Shown here piece by piece: positions 34,419-46,924 of a DNA stretch of 64,000 bases. Under the pieces are notes generated by a model. The model was not told the DNA's origin. It ran no database searches and saw nothing but the letters and a program-made list of their open reading frames with translations. The stretch comes from Ehretia macrophylla (lineage: Eukaryota; Streptophyta; Magnoliopsida; Boraginales; Ehretiaceae): NCBI GenBank assembly GCA_037974665.1, contig CM075781.1, positions 32,527,235 through 32,591,234 of the forward strand, read 5' to 3'. Positions within the stretch are counted from its first letter, which is position 1; each line of letters begins with the position of its first letter. Position numbers and translations under genes: made by a program.

Positions 34419-34859
34419 GCTATACGGGAACACACGAACATGTCTCTAAATGAGTTCTGGATCAAAATGAACTGCCATAGAATAATAATTAAGTCAATAC
34501 CAAAGATACAAGAATTGCATCTTTGAAAAGTCATAATTATTGAAATCAAGAACTGTATCCCATGGTTCTTCATACTGGGGATTATAACGAACAACGTTGC
34601 GAACATAAAAGACAGAGCTTAACAGATCAACAATTCGTCTGAGATTGATCTCAACAAATTCCTCAAAGAAATTAGTGATCTGGCTGCGTGCAAACGCTCG
34701 TAAGATTTTCAGTTGAAGCTTCTCAGGAAGGGCTGCGAGAAATTGTGCATGTTGATCTAGACTCAAATCATAAAATATATAAGACTAGCCATCGTGGGAT
34801 CTGGATTTGAACTGGGACTGCCTAGAATAAGACCTGGAACAAAGGAAGATGGGAGTGTG
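34419..34859 (-). pseudogene. V4 polyprotein C-terminal extension, proximal part
   Basis: Follows RNase H. From 34766 a frame reads L-D-Q-H-A-Q-F-L-A-A-L-P-E-K-L, then N-F-F-E-E-F-V-E-I and a segment rich in Tyr and aromatic residues. TAG at 34446-34448 interrupts E-L-I / R-H-V-R-V-F. The same TAG is present in V1 at 52841-52843. Gypsy-C then cuts the frame, which resumes at 24450. Function unknown. Confidence 0.75.
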
Positions 34860-36393
34860 CGACCATTTGGATTTACCATGCATATAGATTTCTCAGATTT
34901 TGGTGTGCGACAGAGAAAATCAGCAAGGATATTCTCTTTGCTTGGGATGTGTCATATTGTCCAATTGAACTAGGAAATCTATTATGTCCATCGGATGAGT
35001 TGTGGATGTGGAATATCATTATGCTTTCTTTTGAGAACACCCTGAAATCCTTTAAAATCTGTTTCAATAATAAAAGGATTCTGAGCAAGATAAAACTTGA
35101 ATTTTTTGATTCCCTGAATAACTGCAAGAACTTCTCTTTTGAAAGAGGGATAGTTGCGTTGTGCTAGTGTGAAAGATCCTAACTTGTAACCACAAACTTG
35201 TTTGTGTCCATTGTCTTCTTCAATGAGGACTGCTGTCCAAAAATCAAGGGAAGCATTAGTTTGCAAAATAGGTTGTCCTGGACCTGGGATCTTGAGAGAA
35301 GGAAATACTTTGCATAGCTCCTTTAGCTTCTGAACTGCAATTGTGGCTTCTGGAGACCAATTTCCAATGTTGGATTTTCGGAGGTACTTGGAAATCTGGC
35401 TGGTGTAGTTGGCCAAGGATGGAACATGCGATGAGGCATAAATGATCAATCCAAGGAACTGCTGGATCTGAGTAACAGTTCTGAGCTCATCAGGAAAGTG
35501 GAGGACTTTGCTTGATATGTGGTCCTGTAAAAGAATGTGTCCTTCTTATATTTGTAAACCAAGAAAATCAATAGCATTTAGACCAATTTTCATCTTGGAT
35601 TCAGCAAGAACTAATCCATGCTGGTAGGTTAGTTCCTGGAATTGTCGGAGATGCTGGTGGTGTTCTTCAACTGTGTTACTGAATAGCAAAACATCATCAA
35701 TGTAGACAATACAGTGTTGCGCAAGGGATCAATACACATCATCCATTCTGTGTTGGAACTCGGACAGTGCATTCTTGAGACCAAATGACATGACGTTTCA
35801 TTCATAATGTCCCAGTGGAACAACAAAAGGAGTTTTGAATCTATCAGCTTCAGTAATACCAATTTGCCAAAATCCAGATTTCATATCAAATTTGGAGAAG
35901 AATTTGGCTTTGGATAGCTTCTGAAGGAGTTGATCTTTTCTTGGAAAAGGGTATCTGATATCCTGCAATTGATCATTGAGTTGGCGATAATCGATCACCA
36001 ATCTTTTCTTTCCTCGGAACTATTCAGATCTTTTGTTGACATAAAAGGCATGACTTGCCCATAGAGGTCTGGATGGTCGGATGAGACCTTGCTCAAGTAG
36101 TGTTTGAGTTTCAGCTTGACAAAGATCTTCATCTTTTGGCATTCCTGGATGAGAAGCGGTTTGGTATGGCATCTGCCAATTTTCTCTGTGAGGTAGAGAG
36201 ACAAAATATTTTTCTCTTTCCTAAAACTTGCTTGGAAGATCATTGCAACTAGAAAGGAGGAGGTTTCTCTATTTAGCAAATTCATCATCTTGAATGGCTG
36301 AAACTTGTGAGGGTAATTCCTGTAAAGATACCCAAGGGGTATACTGCTTGTGTAGTTATTAGAAACCATCTGTCTGAAATGAGAACGGAGCAA
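34860..36393 (-). pseudogene. V4 reverse transcriptase and RNase H
   Basis: RT begins near 36230. Motifs: V-I-D-Y-R-Q-L-N-D at 36001, K-F-D-M-K-S-G-F-W-Q, then Y-I-D-D near 35710-35700. The frame is broken near 35800 and 35730 and by a stop in L-Q-I-stop-E-G-H near 35550. RNase H (about 35280-35000) is open in 35449-34982 with E-R/K-E-V-L-A-V and E-T-D-F motifs; its first motif reads T-N-A-S instead of T-D-A-S, losing a catalytic Asp. The R-H-I-P-G-K-type end is present but shifted near 34990-34930. Confidence 0.88.
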
Positions 36394-37355
36394 GTAAGGT
36401 GAGGAAATCCATTCCTAAAAGAATGTCTTCACAGTATTGATCATACTGGTAAAAGTTATGTCGAACTGAGACATCTGGGGACAAGTGTATGGGAATGGTT
36501 ATAGAATGTGCTTCACTTGCAAATCCACTACCAGACGCAGTAGTAAAGGTTGCTCTGGAGGAAATTCAAAATTCAGGAGGAAGACACTTGGATTTCATCA
36601 TGGAAATACATGAACCTGTGTCTACAAGGGCAGTAACAATGATAGGAACATATCCTGGAGGGTTTATAACAAGCTTTATGTATGGCTTATAGATCTGTCC
36701 TGGGGTAAAGGTAGCTTTGGAAGTGGTAAAGATTTCAGGGGTTTTGAATATTTTGGCTATAGAGAAGTTTGGTTCTGAATCAGAGGATTCGGATTCTGAG
36801 GTGAGATTTGAGGATGAGGCTGTATCAAGGTTAAGGACGGCTTGATCTGGTTCGGAAGTCTATGTGTATAGTTGGTCATCAAAGTTTTGAGTTGAAATAA
36901 ATTGAACAAGCTTTGCTGGTAGCTTCTTGGACTTCTTGAGGTAACAATCTTTTGTAAATTGTCCTTTCTTTCCACAAAGAAAACATTTATTAGAAGAAGA
37001 GGATTTTGATCTTTTCTTCACAAATCTGAATTTCTTGAAAGCTTTCTGGACTTGTGAAACCTTTTCAGATGTTTGTGCTTCTTGTGTTTGTGACACGAAC
37101 ATGGAGAGTGACTGTGAGTGTGACAGCCAAACTTTTGGAAATCTTTTCTAGAAAATGTATCCATTGTTTTCTGCTCGTTGCTTTTGAGAAGTTTTCCAAG
37201 TAGTTTGGAGTCGCACTAATCTTGAATGAGCTTTCTGGCCATCTGGTACAAGTAACCGAGACTCACCAGTCTTAGATCTACAATATTGGCTCGTTTGAAC
37301 TCTGTTTCAAGCAATTCAGGAAGTGGTTGTGGCATGTTGAAGACGAACGCTTTCT
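36394..37355 (-). pseudogene. V4 coat protein C-terminal part and protease
   Basis: The copy starts abruptly at 37355 inside the coat protein (P-L-P-E-L-L-E-T segment), joined to V3 RT. TAG near 37218 and TAG near 37150 replace Gln/Cys-region codons. The CCHC knuckle (about 36945-36990) is uninterrupted here: it keeps the Gly codon that is TGA in V2, V3 and V5, but Gln replaces the His. The protease active site D-T-G-S is intact near 36615. Confidence 0.85.
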
Positions 37356-38340
37356 TGATCATTGAGTTGGCGGTAATTGATCACGAATCTTTTCTTTCCT
37401 CGGATCTGTTCAGATCTTTTGTTGACATAAAAGACATGACTTGCCCATGGAGATTTTGATGGTTGGATGAGACCTTGCTCAAGTAGTGTCTGAATTTCAG
37501 CTTGACAAAGATCTTCATCTTTTGGCATTCTTGGATGAGAGGCAGTTTGGTGTGGTATCTGCCAATTTTCTCTTTAAGGTAGAGAGACAAAGTGTTTCTC
37601 TCTTTTCCAAAACTTGTTTGGAAGATTACCATAACAGGAAATGAGGAGGTTTATCTCTTCTGCAAATTTATCATCTTGAATGACTGAAACTTGTGAAGGT
37701 AATTCCTATAAAGATACCCAAGGGGTATACTAATTGTGTAGGAATTGAAAACTATCTGTCTGAAATGACAATGGAGCAAGTAAGGTGAGGAAATCCATTC
37801 CTAAAAGAATGTATTCACAGCATTGATCATACTGGTAAAAGCTATGTCGAATTGAGACATCTGGGGATAAGAGTATGGGTATGGTCATGGAATGTGCTTC
37901 ACTTGTAAATCCATTACCAGAAGCAGTGGTGAAGGTTGATCTGGAGGAAATCCAAAATTCAAGAGGAAGACACTTGGATTTCATCATGGAAATACATGAA
38001 CCAGCGTCTACAAGTGCAGTAACATTGATAGGAACATATCCTGGAGGGTTTATAACAAGCTTTATGTATGGCTTATGGATTTGTCCTGTGGTAAAGGTAG
38101 CTTTGGAAGTACTAAGGATTGGTTGTTCAGTGGTTTTGTGTTTTTTGGCTATGAAGAGGTTTGGTTCAGAATCAGAGGATTCGGATTATGAGGAGAGATC
38201 TGAGGATGAGGCTGTATTTGGGTTAAAGACGACTTGATCTGGTTTGGAAGTCCATGTGTATAGCTGGTCATCAAAGTTTTGAGTTGAAATGAATTGAACA
38301 AGCTTTGCTGGTAGCTTCTTGGACTTCTTTAGGTAACAAT
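37356..38340 (-). pseudogene. V3 protease and truncated RT
   Basis: The protease active site reads D-A-G-S (near 37998) instead of D-T-G-S. The G-M-D-F motif lies near 37790. RT is present only from T-A-S-H-P-G to the R-Q-L-N-D segment and ends at 37356, where it is fused to V4 coat protein sequence. All catalytic RT motifs are missing. Confidence 0.86.
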
Positions 38341-40042
38341 CTTTTACAAAATGTCATTTCTTTCCACAAAGAAAACATTTAGGGGAAGAAGAGGGTTTTG
38401 ATCTTTTCTTCACAAATCTGAATTTCTTGAAAGATTTTCTGGACTTGTGAAACCTTTTATGATATTTGTGCTTCTTGTGTTTGTGACACAAACATGGAGA
38501 GTGACTGTGAGTGTGATAGCCAAACTTTTGGAAATCGTTTCTGCAAAAGGTATCCATTGTTTTCTGCTCGTTGCTTTTGAGAAGTTTGCCTAGTCGTTTG
38601 GACTCGCACTGATCTTGAATGAGCTTTCTGGCCATCTGGTCCAAGTGAGCGAGACTCACCTGTCTTAGATCTGCAATATTAGCTCGTTTGAACTCTGTTT
38701 CGAGCAATTCAGGAAGTGGTTGTGGTATGTTCAAGACGAACGCCTACTTGATGGTTTCTGTATTTTTTCCAAAGATAAAATACAGAGCTTCTTGTCTGAG
38801 ATAGTAATCTCCAAGTTTTGCGACATCACAACATTTGTTGAGTAAGAACTCATTTTCTGCCTTTTCAATCTCCTAGGCTGTTTGTCCTGCGAAAATGGTT
38901 TGTAGACATCTTAGAAATATCTGAATAGGATCTGCATCTGTCAGGATGATTTGTCTTTCTTCTTCTGACAGCATTCTTGTCCACCAACTGTGAAATGATC
39001 TTGTAAAAGCAGCAACAAGACGGTCAATGATATCTCTTATTTCAAGAGTAGTATTTCAGAGAGATTCTCCATTAATCCATGCATCCATTTTCTCAAGATA
39101 TTTGAGTCTGTCATCAGGTGGAATGGCATCAATGTTCCAGAATTGCTTGTGATCTGGAGCATATGGGATGGAAACTTTTCTTTCAATGTTTTGTTGTCTC
39201 TGAGGTTGCTGTTGTGGAACCTGTGGGACTTGTGCTTGTGGCGGTTGTTGGTTTCGGTGCTCACCAGCTTGGGAAGTTTCTCCCTAGTCACTGGTGTTTC
39301 TGAATCATCAGGATTAGTCTGCACTGGATTATGTGTTTGTGTTCTTGTGGTGTCCGTGTAGAACGGAGTCACAAGAGTTTGCATAAGAACTGGTCCTTTG
39401 TAAGGTGGAATCATCTAAGAGGACGAATCCTTTTCAAACGGATCAAAGGAGTCAAATGACGAAATAACTGAAGAAATTTCACTGGGACCTTCTTTCTCGT
39501 CTTCGTCACCTCACCAAGTTGGGATAATTTTCTCTTTGGAGAGATAATGAGGATGTGGTGTGAGATCAACCCAATAGGCTTTTTCGCAATTGCCACTTGG
39601 TATCCAGACTGCATGATCTGGCTTTGGATTATGCTTCCAAGGATAAGAGGACTGCTTCTTTGGCTTAGCTTGTTGTTTGAGCTTTTCAGCGAGTCGTTCT
39701 CTTTTTCTTTTGAACTCATCAGAATCAAGGTAATGCTTCTCGGAAGAAGATTTCTGCTTGTTGATCATGTTGACGCTATTCCAAGAATGAACTTGTCCGG
39801 AAGGGTTCCGAACTGGAGCAGCTTTCTACAGTTTTTTTCCAATTGATTGGAGTTTTCTGGTGGTATATGTGATTCTTGTGGAAAGCCTTGTTGAGGTCAT
39901 TATACTGGTCATAACAACCTTTTCTTAGATGCTCATGGGCTTGTTTTGTCCATGCAACATGTTCCTTGAGATCTGACCATATCTTTTGAATGGCAGCATT
40001 CTGGGCTTTTGCATTCATGTTGCTCCAATTGATTGCTAACAC
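38341..40042 (-). pseudogene. V3 linker and coat protein region
   Basis: From 40042 (N-A-K-A-Q-N) through frames 39768-39511 and 39414-39037 to the coat protein. A C-terminal run at 38734-38354 is open for 126 codons and holds M-A-R-K-L-I-Q-D-Q-C, the His-rich basic segment (H-S-P-C-L-C-H-K-H-K-K-H-K) and the start of the CCHC knuckle, stopped by the shared TGA near 38354. Frameshifts lie near 39830 and 39300. Confidence 0.82.
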
Positions 40043-41157
40043 GATTTGTCCAATATCTTATGGTCTGGTTTTGGTTACTTGCCATTTACCAACATATGCG
40101 TTGTCGGCTTCTCCTGTACAATAGATGTCTTCAGGAAAATTAACAGAACATATATATCTAGAGGACCTAGATCTGGCAGCAAAGGGTTTTCTGACACAGT
40201 GTGGAGAGGACTGAGGATGTCCAGCAAGTTGTCATTTTGCACATGGTTCAGCTGGTTGGGATTCTGTTGGGAATGATATGGTGACACAACTTGGTTCTAG
40301 AGGATGTCTAGAGATTCTTGGCGAATCATGGATGATTGGTCGGTTATGGCTTCTTTCATAATCATTTTTCCATCGAGGAGGGAAAGTGAGTTCATGTTTG
40401 GTATAGATCTTTGGTTGGGTAACATTACTATCACCTAACACGTGGACTCGAGGCTTACAGTTGTGGTCCATGGAAAAGAGATGGGTTTGGACTTTATAGG
40501 TCATGGAATGATGGAGTGCAACAACAGTTTCATTTAGGTTTATATCAGCTCCATAAAGTTGGATAATGACTGTATGATTTGAGAAAGGGTAGGACGGGAA
40601 AGATCAAGGATGAAGTTTGGTTCAACCTGGATGAGAACATGGTCATTGTGAAGAACTGCTTCGACGGCACATATGAGTGCATCATCAAACTTACGCCACT
40701 TGGTATCTAGTAAAGAGACTAGACATGAAACATTCTTTCCGGCAAGGAAACTAGGCTGTAAGGCTAGACGAATGGCTCCAAGGTGTAAACCTTTGCAACC
40801 TTTCTGTCTATATCTACGGAGATCAGGTTCAGAAAGTATGGAAAGATAGGTTTTTGAGCGAGAAGAGGATACAGATTGTACAGAGACTGTAGATGATTTG
40901 TACATAGTTGTAAGGGCTGCTGGTTTGATAGGTAATAGAGATTTGAACTTTTGTGTAAGTTGGGAAGTTTGGTAATATGAGTATGGGTTTAACGGAGAGA
41001 GTTTGAAGAGTTCTCCTGGTTTGGTAGATGGAGGTGTTTCGGTTATGTCTACATCATAGTGAGATGCAGAAGGGTCAAAGAAAGTGACTTCAGAGTTGTT
41101 AGCAACAACTTCTTGTACTGGCAGGGCAATATCAGCTATGGTGGATAACTAGTCACG
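40043..41157 (-). pseudogene. V3 movement protein region
   Basis: The start codon seen in V2 and V5 is ATA here (41139-41137). The core is the best preserved in the window: 40905-40540 is open and includes G-L-H-L-G-A-I-R-L, F-D-D-A-L and V-E-P-N-F, typical of the 30K-type movement protein. A second open run from 40504 holds the conserved P-R-V-H-V-L-G-D-S segment. The Cys/His cluster has lost a Cys (C-A-K-stop region near 40232). Confidence 0.84.
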
Positions 41158-41298
41158 ATTGGACTTACTGCGGGACTTACTGCACCTTTCATTCACTCTT
41201 TAACGGCTATTGCCCTATTGCCAAAGATTCTAGTGTTCAACACACAAGTATTGTTTAAGACCTTCAATACTAGAATAGGGAAGTGCTACAGTTAACTA

Positions 41299-41311
41299 GG
41301 CTCTGATACCA
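41299..41311 (-). promoter_or_regulatory. V3 primer-binding site (tRNA-iMet)
   Basis: The plus strand reads GGCTCTGATACCA, so the minus strand has TGGTATCAGAGCC, the intact tRNA-iMet primer site. It marks the start of the V3 genome, about 160 bp upstream of the movement protein start. Confidence 0.92.
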
Positions 41312-41406
41312 CTAAGGGGAAGGGAAAGAGCGAGAGACGGAAGATATGGTTAAAGGCTTCAGTTTGGGAGAGAGAACTAGACGATGTGTTTTAATCCCAA
41401 TCTAGC

Positions 41407-44400
41407 TGTAACACCCTGGCCCTCACGAGACCAGAAGTTCTATTAAACAATCTATACTCATCCCAATACCAAACCCAGTCACAATTTTTTTTTAAAAAAA
41501 AATGGACAGAGTCTCCCCTGTTTATAGGACAACTGGATACCTGTAAACAGTAAATAAAGCCACAAATATAACCCATATCATTCTCATACAACTCCAACTC
41601 CAACCATGCCCCGTCTCAAAGCCATCTGAGCCTTAGACTAACATAAACATCAAACATACAAGCATGCAATCATTAACTGTTAAAGGTTCATGATTATAAT
41701 CTCACTTATCATACCACTCTAACATTAACTAGTTTTCTTTCTTATAATTTAAGTCCGTCGACCAGTCAAAACATGCAAGCCTGCAGCTACTAGACAATAA
41801 AGTAAAGATTAAAGATATTACAACATTACAAGCCATTTGCAACTATCAATACATTCTAAATTTAACTTTACAATTATTAAACTGTATTCAATGACAATCT
41901 ACGTAAGCCAGCATAATCAATCACAAAACTCTCGAGCCTTCTTTTCTACCTCCGATAGCACTATACCTGAAAGGTGTTAGAAACGAGGTTGAGTATACAA
42001 CATGTATACTCAGTGAGGAAGGGGAAATGAGAGCAGTATACCACGGGTTCGTGAAATGCATCAACTTGACACATTTAATACAATAAATAAACAATGGGTA
42101 ACAATTCTAATACCACACTTTAAAAAGGATACGATCGATAACCCTTATCATTCCAAGCCTTTGATTCTCGATCCACGAACCACGACTCGATCACGATATG
42201 CCGGCATCCCAAACACCAAAGGGTACTCTGAATGTACCCAATCCTACGACCCAACATCCCCTGGAAATCTCCGGACTAGGCGAGTGAGGGAATAGGGTAC
42301 GGAGCTAGAGCAACCAACCCTGGCAAGCCCGTTGCCGCCCAGAGAGGCCCATTGCATCCGCCCCGACGATAAGGTTGCGCAACCATTGACTCGATAACAT
42401 AGGAAGCAATAATAATAACAATATAACAAAATAAGCTGATATATAAACAAGGAAGATAACAAAAGAGGTTGTCCTTGAGCACACACATCATCAATCACGC
42501 CATACGATGAAATATGATACATTCATTAGTCTATAATTGCTAAACTAATCCAACTAAAACACTTAAATCACTTAGTATCGAACATTTAACATATAACAAG
42601 ATAAGACACTTAGAATGCACATAGAAATGATTCCTCACCTTTTAGGAAGCCAAACCTGTGCGAATTAAGCCAAGATTCCCTCAATATTCTCCAAAAGCAT
42701 CAATTCTCTTCAATTATCACTACCTAACACAATCAACTATATGCATAAGAAGTGATTTTTTTATTCTCAACTAAAGCTAGTTCATAAAGCCATTAATTTA
42801 TCTAACTCTATTTGATTCCCTTTAACTCACATAACTAACAATATATTTCATTGTTCAGCATGCATTCTAATCATTATTTAAACAACAAATAACTCAAGTG
42901 ATCACATATGCAACATTCTTTAATGTTCTAAGTATTACTCAAAGACAATAGGATAATAATTACCATATACATAGCAATGATAATTCATATAAGTAGAAAC
43001 ACTATATAACATCTAACCCATAAGTTATATAAGCGTATATTTACACATATAATACAATTAATAAGAAATATAAACATGTTTACTCAATCTTTAACTAGTA
43101 TCGATATAGCTTAACTCACAACTTCTCCGAATAGATGAACTTGTTACATAAGTACATTTAAACATTTATCCAATCAATCAAGAATCAACTAACAACAATT
43201 ATTACCATGGTTCATTACTAGTTCCTTTAGTCCATTCTAAATTCATACTCAACCAAAGCTATGTAAACCAAACAACTTAATTCATGAGACTTTAATACGT
43301 ACACTACACAAAGGCATATAAACATTTAATTACTCAATTATAAAGCAATTATCATGAAATTAACTATGCGAACACAAAGGGGTCAATATTATACTTTTCA
43401 CAAAACTCAACCAAAAGCTCACACATACCTTAGAATAGCATTTAGACATGCTAAGAGCAACTACAAAGCAATACAAGTACTAAAGCAATTAATTCATTTG
43501 TTTCCCCTTTGCTCAACTAGGCTATTTAGCTTCCTACCAGAATTCAATGATCAAGTTAAGCTAGCTACCCATCCTACCAATCTAAGGATACCTAAATACC
43601 TCATTTAGAACCTCCAAATTACAACCTAGAGCACAAGCACACGAAAACACCGAAAATACCTCTTTGTGGGTTTATACTACAAGTACCAATTTCGGAACCC
43701 AAACAAGCGAAATGAAAGCACTTTTAATGCTTCAATACTTAATAAAGACTAGTCATAACCTTGAAACGTGTCTGGATTCGAGTTAACCCCGAAACCCCTT
43801 ATTAAAATAGCCTATTTTGATCAAATTTCTCAAATTTTGAACATAGCAAGTGCAATTAATATTTTTCCGACGCTTATGGACTTAATTAGCAACTATTAGA
43901 AGTCTTGAATTGAATTAAATTGCAACTTTTTTTTGAAAACCCTTGTTTGGCACTATTCATCATCTTTCTCAAGTGCCATTTTTATTTTCAAGCATTCAAC
44001 AAGCATTTTAAACCATCAAATATATTCTATGAACTCATTAGAGCATATAAGAAGCAACAGAACAAGCATTAAACCACTATAATATTATATCACAAAAATA
44101 ATAACACAAACTTTAATTGAATTTAATACAAGAATGAAATGCACCATCACCTCTTTTGAAGATCAAAGAATGGTCTTAAGGTCCTAAGGATGAAGCACAA
44201 CCAATTTGGGAAGCAATGGAAGCAAGAATGAAGCAAGGAGCAATTTTTTTTTTTTTGAGAAGTTACTATTCCCGTAACTCTTTTTTGGCCATTTTTTATC
44301 TTCTTTTTTTTGTTTCTTGGCTTATAATGTTCTCATGAGATGGTCAAAGGGTAGGTCAATCAATTAGGGCATTTTAGTAAGAGTAAATGGGTCATTTGGG

Positions 44401-44698
44401 TGATTAAATTTCAGCAAAACAAAATACCAAAAATCTGAAAAATCTGAAAAAATCCCACTGGTACTATTCATCAAACATTTTGTGAATTTTTTTCCGTTGA
44501 TCTCTATATGCAATGCACGCACGGTCAAGGGCTATAGTCCCCTAAAAATATGTAGTATTTTATAAAAATATAAAATGCATGAAAAGAAACAGTTGAATTT
44601 ATGGAAATATGAAAAAAATTGAAGTAATTAACTAAGTTACATCTAAATTAACCATTTAATGAATGCAATTAATGAAGTGCTGGGTTCGGGGTGTCACA
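41407..44698 (-). mobile_element. SL1: 3.3-kb solo LTR in the viral leader
   Basis: Bounded TG...CA (plus strand TGTAACACCC to GGGTGTCACA) with target duplication CTAGC/CTAAC, one mismatch. No PBS, PPT or pol frame inside. Its ends match SL3 and SL4 (AGAGTCTCC near one end, GGAGCTAGAGCAACCAAC block at about 42301), which sets its orientation as minus. It contains the hairpin GAGTATAC/GTATACTC (41991-42011), the acceptor-like TTTCAG at 41967 and a 17-codon frame to 41917. An open run at 42244-42522 has no support. Confidence 0.88.
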
Positions 44699-45259
44699 CT
44701 AACTCTGCCCCTTTAGTCAATGATTCTTCATTATCGAGAAATTATGCTTGTTGATCTAGACTCAAATAATAAAATGTCTGAGACTGGTTATTAGTAGGAT
44801 CTGGATTTGAGTTGGAACTGCCTGGAATAAGACCAGGAACAAGGGAAGATGGGAATGTGCGACCATTTGGATTTACCATGCATACAGATTTCTAGGATGG
44901 TGGTATGCTAGAGAGTAAATCAGTAAGAATATTCTCTTTGCCTGGGATGTGTCGCATTATCCAATTGAACTGGAAAATCCATTCTGTCCATCGGATGAGT
45001 TGTGGATCCGAAATATTATTCTGCTTTTTTTTAGAACACCATGAAATCCTTTAAAATCTGTTTCAATAATAAAAGGATTCTGAGCAAGATAAAACTTGAA
45101 TTTTTTGATTCCCTAAATAACTACAAGAACTTCTCTTTTGAAAGAGGGATAACTGCGTTGTGCTGGCGTGAAAGATCCTGACTGGTAACCACAGTCTTGT
45201 CTGTGTCCATTGTCTTTTTCAATGAGGACTGATGCCCAAAAATCAAGGGAAGCATCAGT
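44699..45259 (-). pseudogene. V2 RNase H joined to a remnant of the intergenic region
   Basis: RNase H motifs T-D-A-S (near 45255), R-E-V-L and E-T-D-F are recognisable but shifted. The RNase H end joins directly at about 44737 to viral leader sequence that stops inside the TATA box (TTCATTAT then CGAGAAATT). The roughly 1.1 kb found between them in V1 (C-terminal extension and upstream promoter) is deleted. Confidence 0.84.
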
Positions 45260-46317
45260 CTACAAAATGAGTTGTCCTAGACCTTGGATCTTGAGAGGAG
45301 GAAGTACCTTGCATAGCTCCTTTAGCTTCTGAACTGCAACTGTGACTTCTGGAGACCAATTTTCAATGTTGGATTTTTGGAGGTACTTGGAAATCTGGCT
45401 GGTATAGTTGGCCAAGGATGGAACATGCGATGAGGCATAATTGATCAATCCAAGGAACTGCTGGATCTGAGTAACTGTTCTAAGCTCATCAGGAAAGTGG
45501 AGGACTTTGCTTGATATGTGGTCCTGTAAAAGAATGTGTCCTTCTCTTATGTGCAAACCAAGAAAATCTATAGCATTTAGACCAATTTTCATCTTGGATT
45601 CAGCAAAAACTAATCCATGTTGGTAGGTTAGTTCTTGGAATTGTTGGAGATGCTGGTGGTGTTCTTCAGCTGTGTTGTTGAATACCAAAACATCATCAAT
45701 GTAGACAATACAGTACTGTGCAAGGGGTTGGTACACATCATCCATTCTGTGTTGGAACTCGAACGGTGTATTCTTGAGACCGAATGACATGACGTTCCAT
45801 TCATAATGTCCCAGTGGAACAACAAAAGCAGTTTTGAATCTATCAGCTTCAGTAATACAAATTTTCCAAAATTCGGATTTTATATCAAATTTGGAGAAGA
45901 ATTTGGCTCTGGATAGCTTCTGAAGGAGTTGTTCCTTTCTTGGAAGAGGGTATCTGATATCCTACAATTGATCATTGAGTTGGCGATAATTGATCATCAA
46001 TCTTTTCTTTCCTCGGACCTGTTCAGATCTTTTGTTGACAGAAAAGACATGACTTGCCCATGAAGATCTGGATGGTCGGATGAGACTTTGCTCAAGTAGT
46101 GTCTGAATTTCAGCTTGACAAAGATCTTCATCTTTTGGCATTCCTGGTGAGAGGCGGTTCGGTGTGGCATATGCCAATTTTCTCTGTAAGGTAGAGAGAC
46201 AAAGTGTTTCTCTCTCTCCCAAAACTTGTTTGGAAGATCACTACAACAGGAAAGGAGGAGGTTTCTCTCTTCAGCAAATTCTTCATCTTGAATGGCTAAA
46301 ACTTGTGAGGATAATTC
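45260..46317 (-). pseudogene. V2 reverse transcriptase
   Basis: Frames 46222-45962 and 45790-45260 hold T-L-L-E-Q (primer-grip side), K-R-L-M-I-N-Y-R-Q-L-N-D, M-S-F-G-L-K-N, the catalytic Y-I-D-D at 45703-45692 and L-G-L-I-N-Y-A-S. In the first motif Asn replaces Asp (I-D-Y to I-N-Y). TAG near 45963 and a shift near 45840 separate the two halves. Confidence 0.88.
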
Positions 46318-46924
46318 CTATAAAGATACCCAAGTGGTATATTGATTGTGTAAGAATTGGAAACTATCTGTCTGAAATGACAATGGAGCAAGTAAGGTGT
46401 GGAAATCCATTCCTAAAAGAATGTCTTCACAGCATTGATCATACTGGTAAAAGTTGTGTTGAAGTGAGACATCTTGGGATAAGTGTATAGGTATGGTCAT
46501 GGAATGTGCTTCACTTGCAACTCCACTACCAGAAGCAGTGGTGAAGGTTGATCTAGAGGAAATCCAAAATTCAAGAGGAAGACACTTGGATTTCATCATG
46601 GAAATACATGAACCTGTGTCTACAAGTGCAGTAACATTGATAGAAACATATCCTGGAGGGTTTATAACAAGCTTTATGAATGGCTTATAGATTTGTCCTG
46701 GGGTAAAGGTAGCTTTGGAAGTGCTAAAGATTGGTTGTTCAGTGGTTTTGTGTTTTTTGGCTATGAAGTGGTTTCGTTCAGAATCAGAGGATTCGGATTC
46801 TGAGGTGAGATATGAGGATGAGGTTGTATCAAGGTTAAGGATGACTTGATGTTGTTCGGAAGTCCATGTGTATAGCTGGTCATCAAAGTTTTTGAGTTGA
46901 AATGAATTGAACAAGCTTTGCTGG
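46318..46924 (-). pseudogene. V2 aspartic protease
   Basis: Open within 46980-46318. An acidic Ser/Glu stretch (S-E-S-E-S-S-D) precedes the protease. The active site D-T-G-S is intact at 46620-46609, followed by C-I-S-M-M and L-L-G-M-D-F near 46400. It would cleave the viral polyprotein. A 1-base insertion near 46890 separates it from the coat protein frame. This is the most complete viral protease in the window. Confidence 0.88.

Noticed and set aside
43354..43608. 84-codon plus-strand run in SL1
   Set aside because: AT-rich LTR sequence without homologous frame in SL3 or SL4; no host gene signal.
41407..44698. SL1 considered as a complete non-autonomous element (LARD) rather than a solo LTR
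   Set aside because: No PBS, PPT or second terminal repeat is visible inside, and its two ends match the ends of SL3 and SL4, so one LTR explains it.
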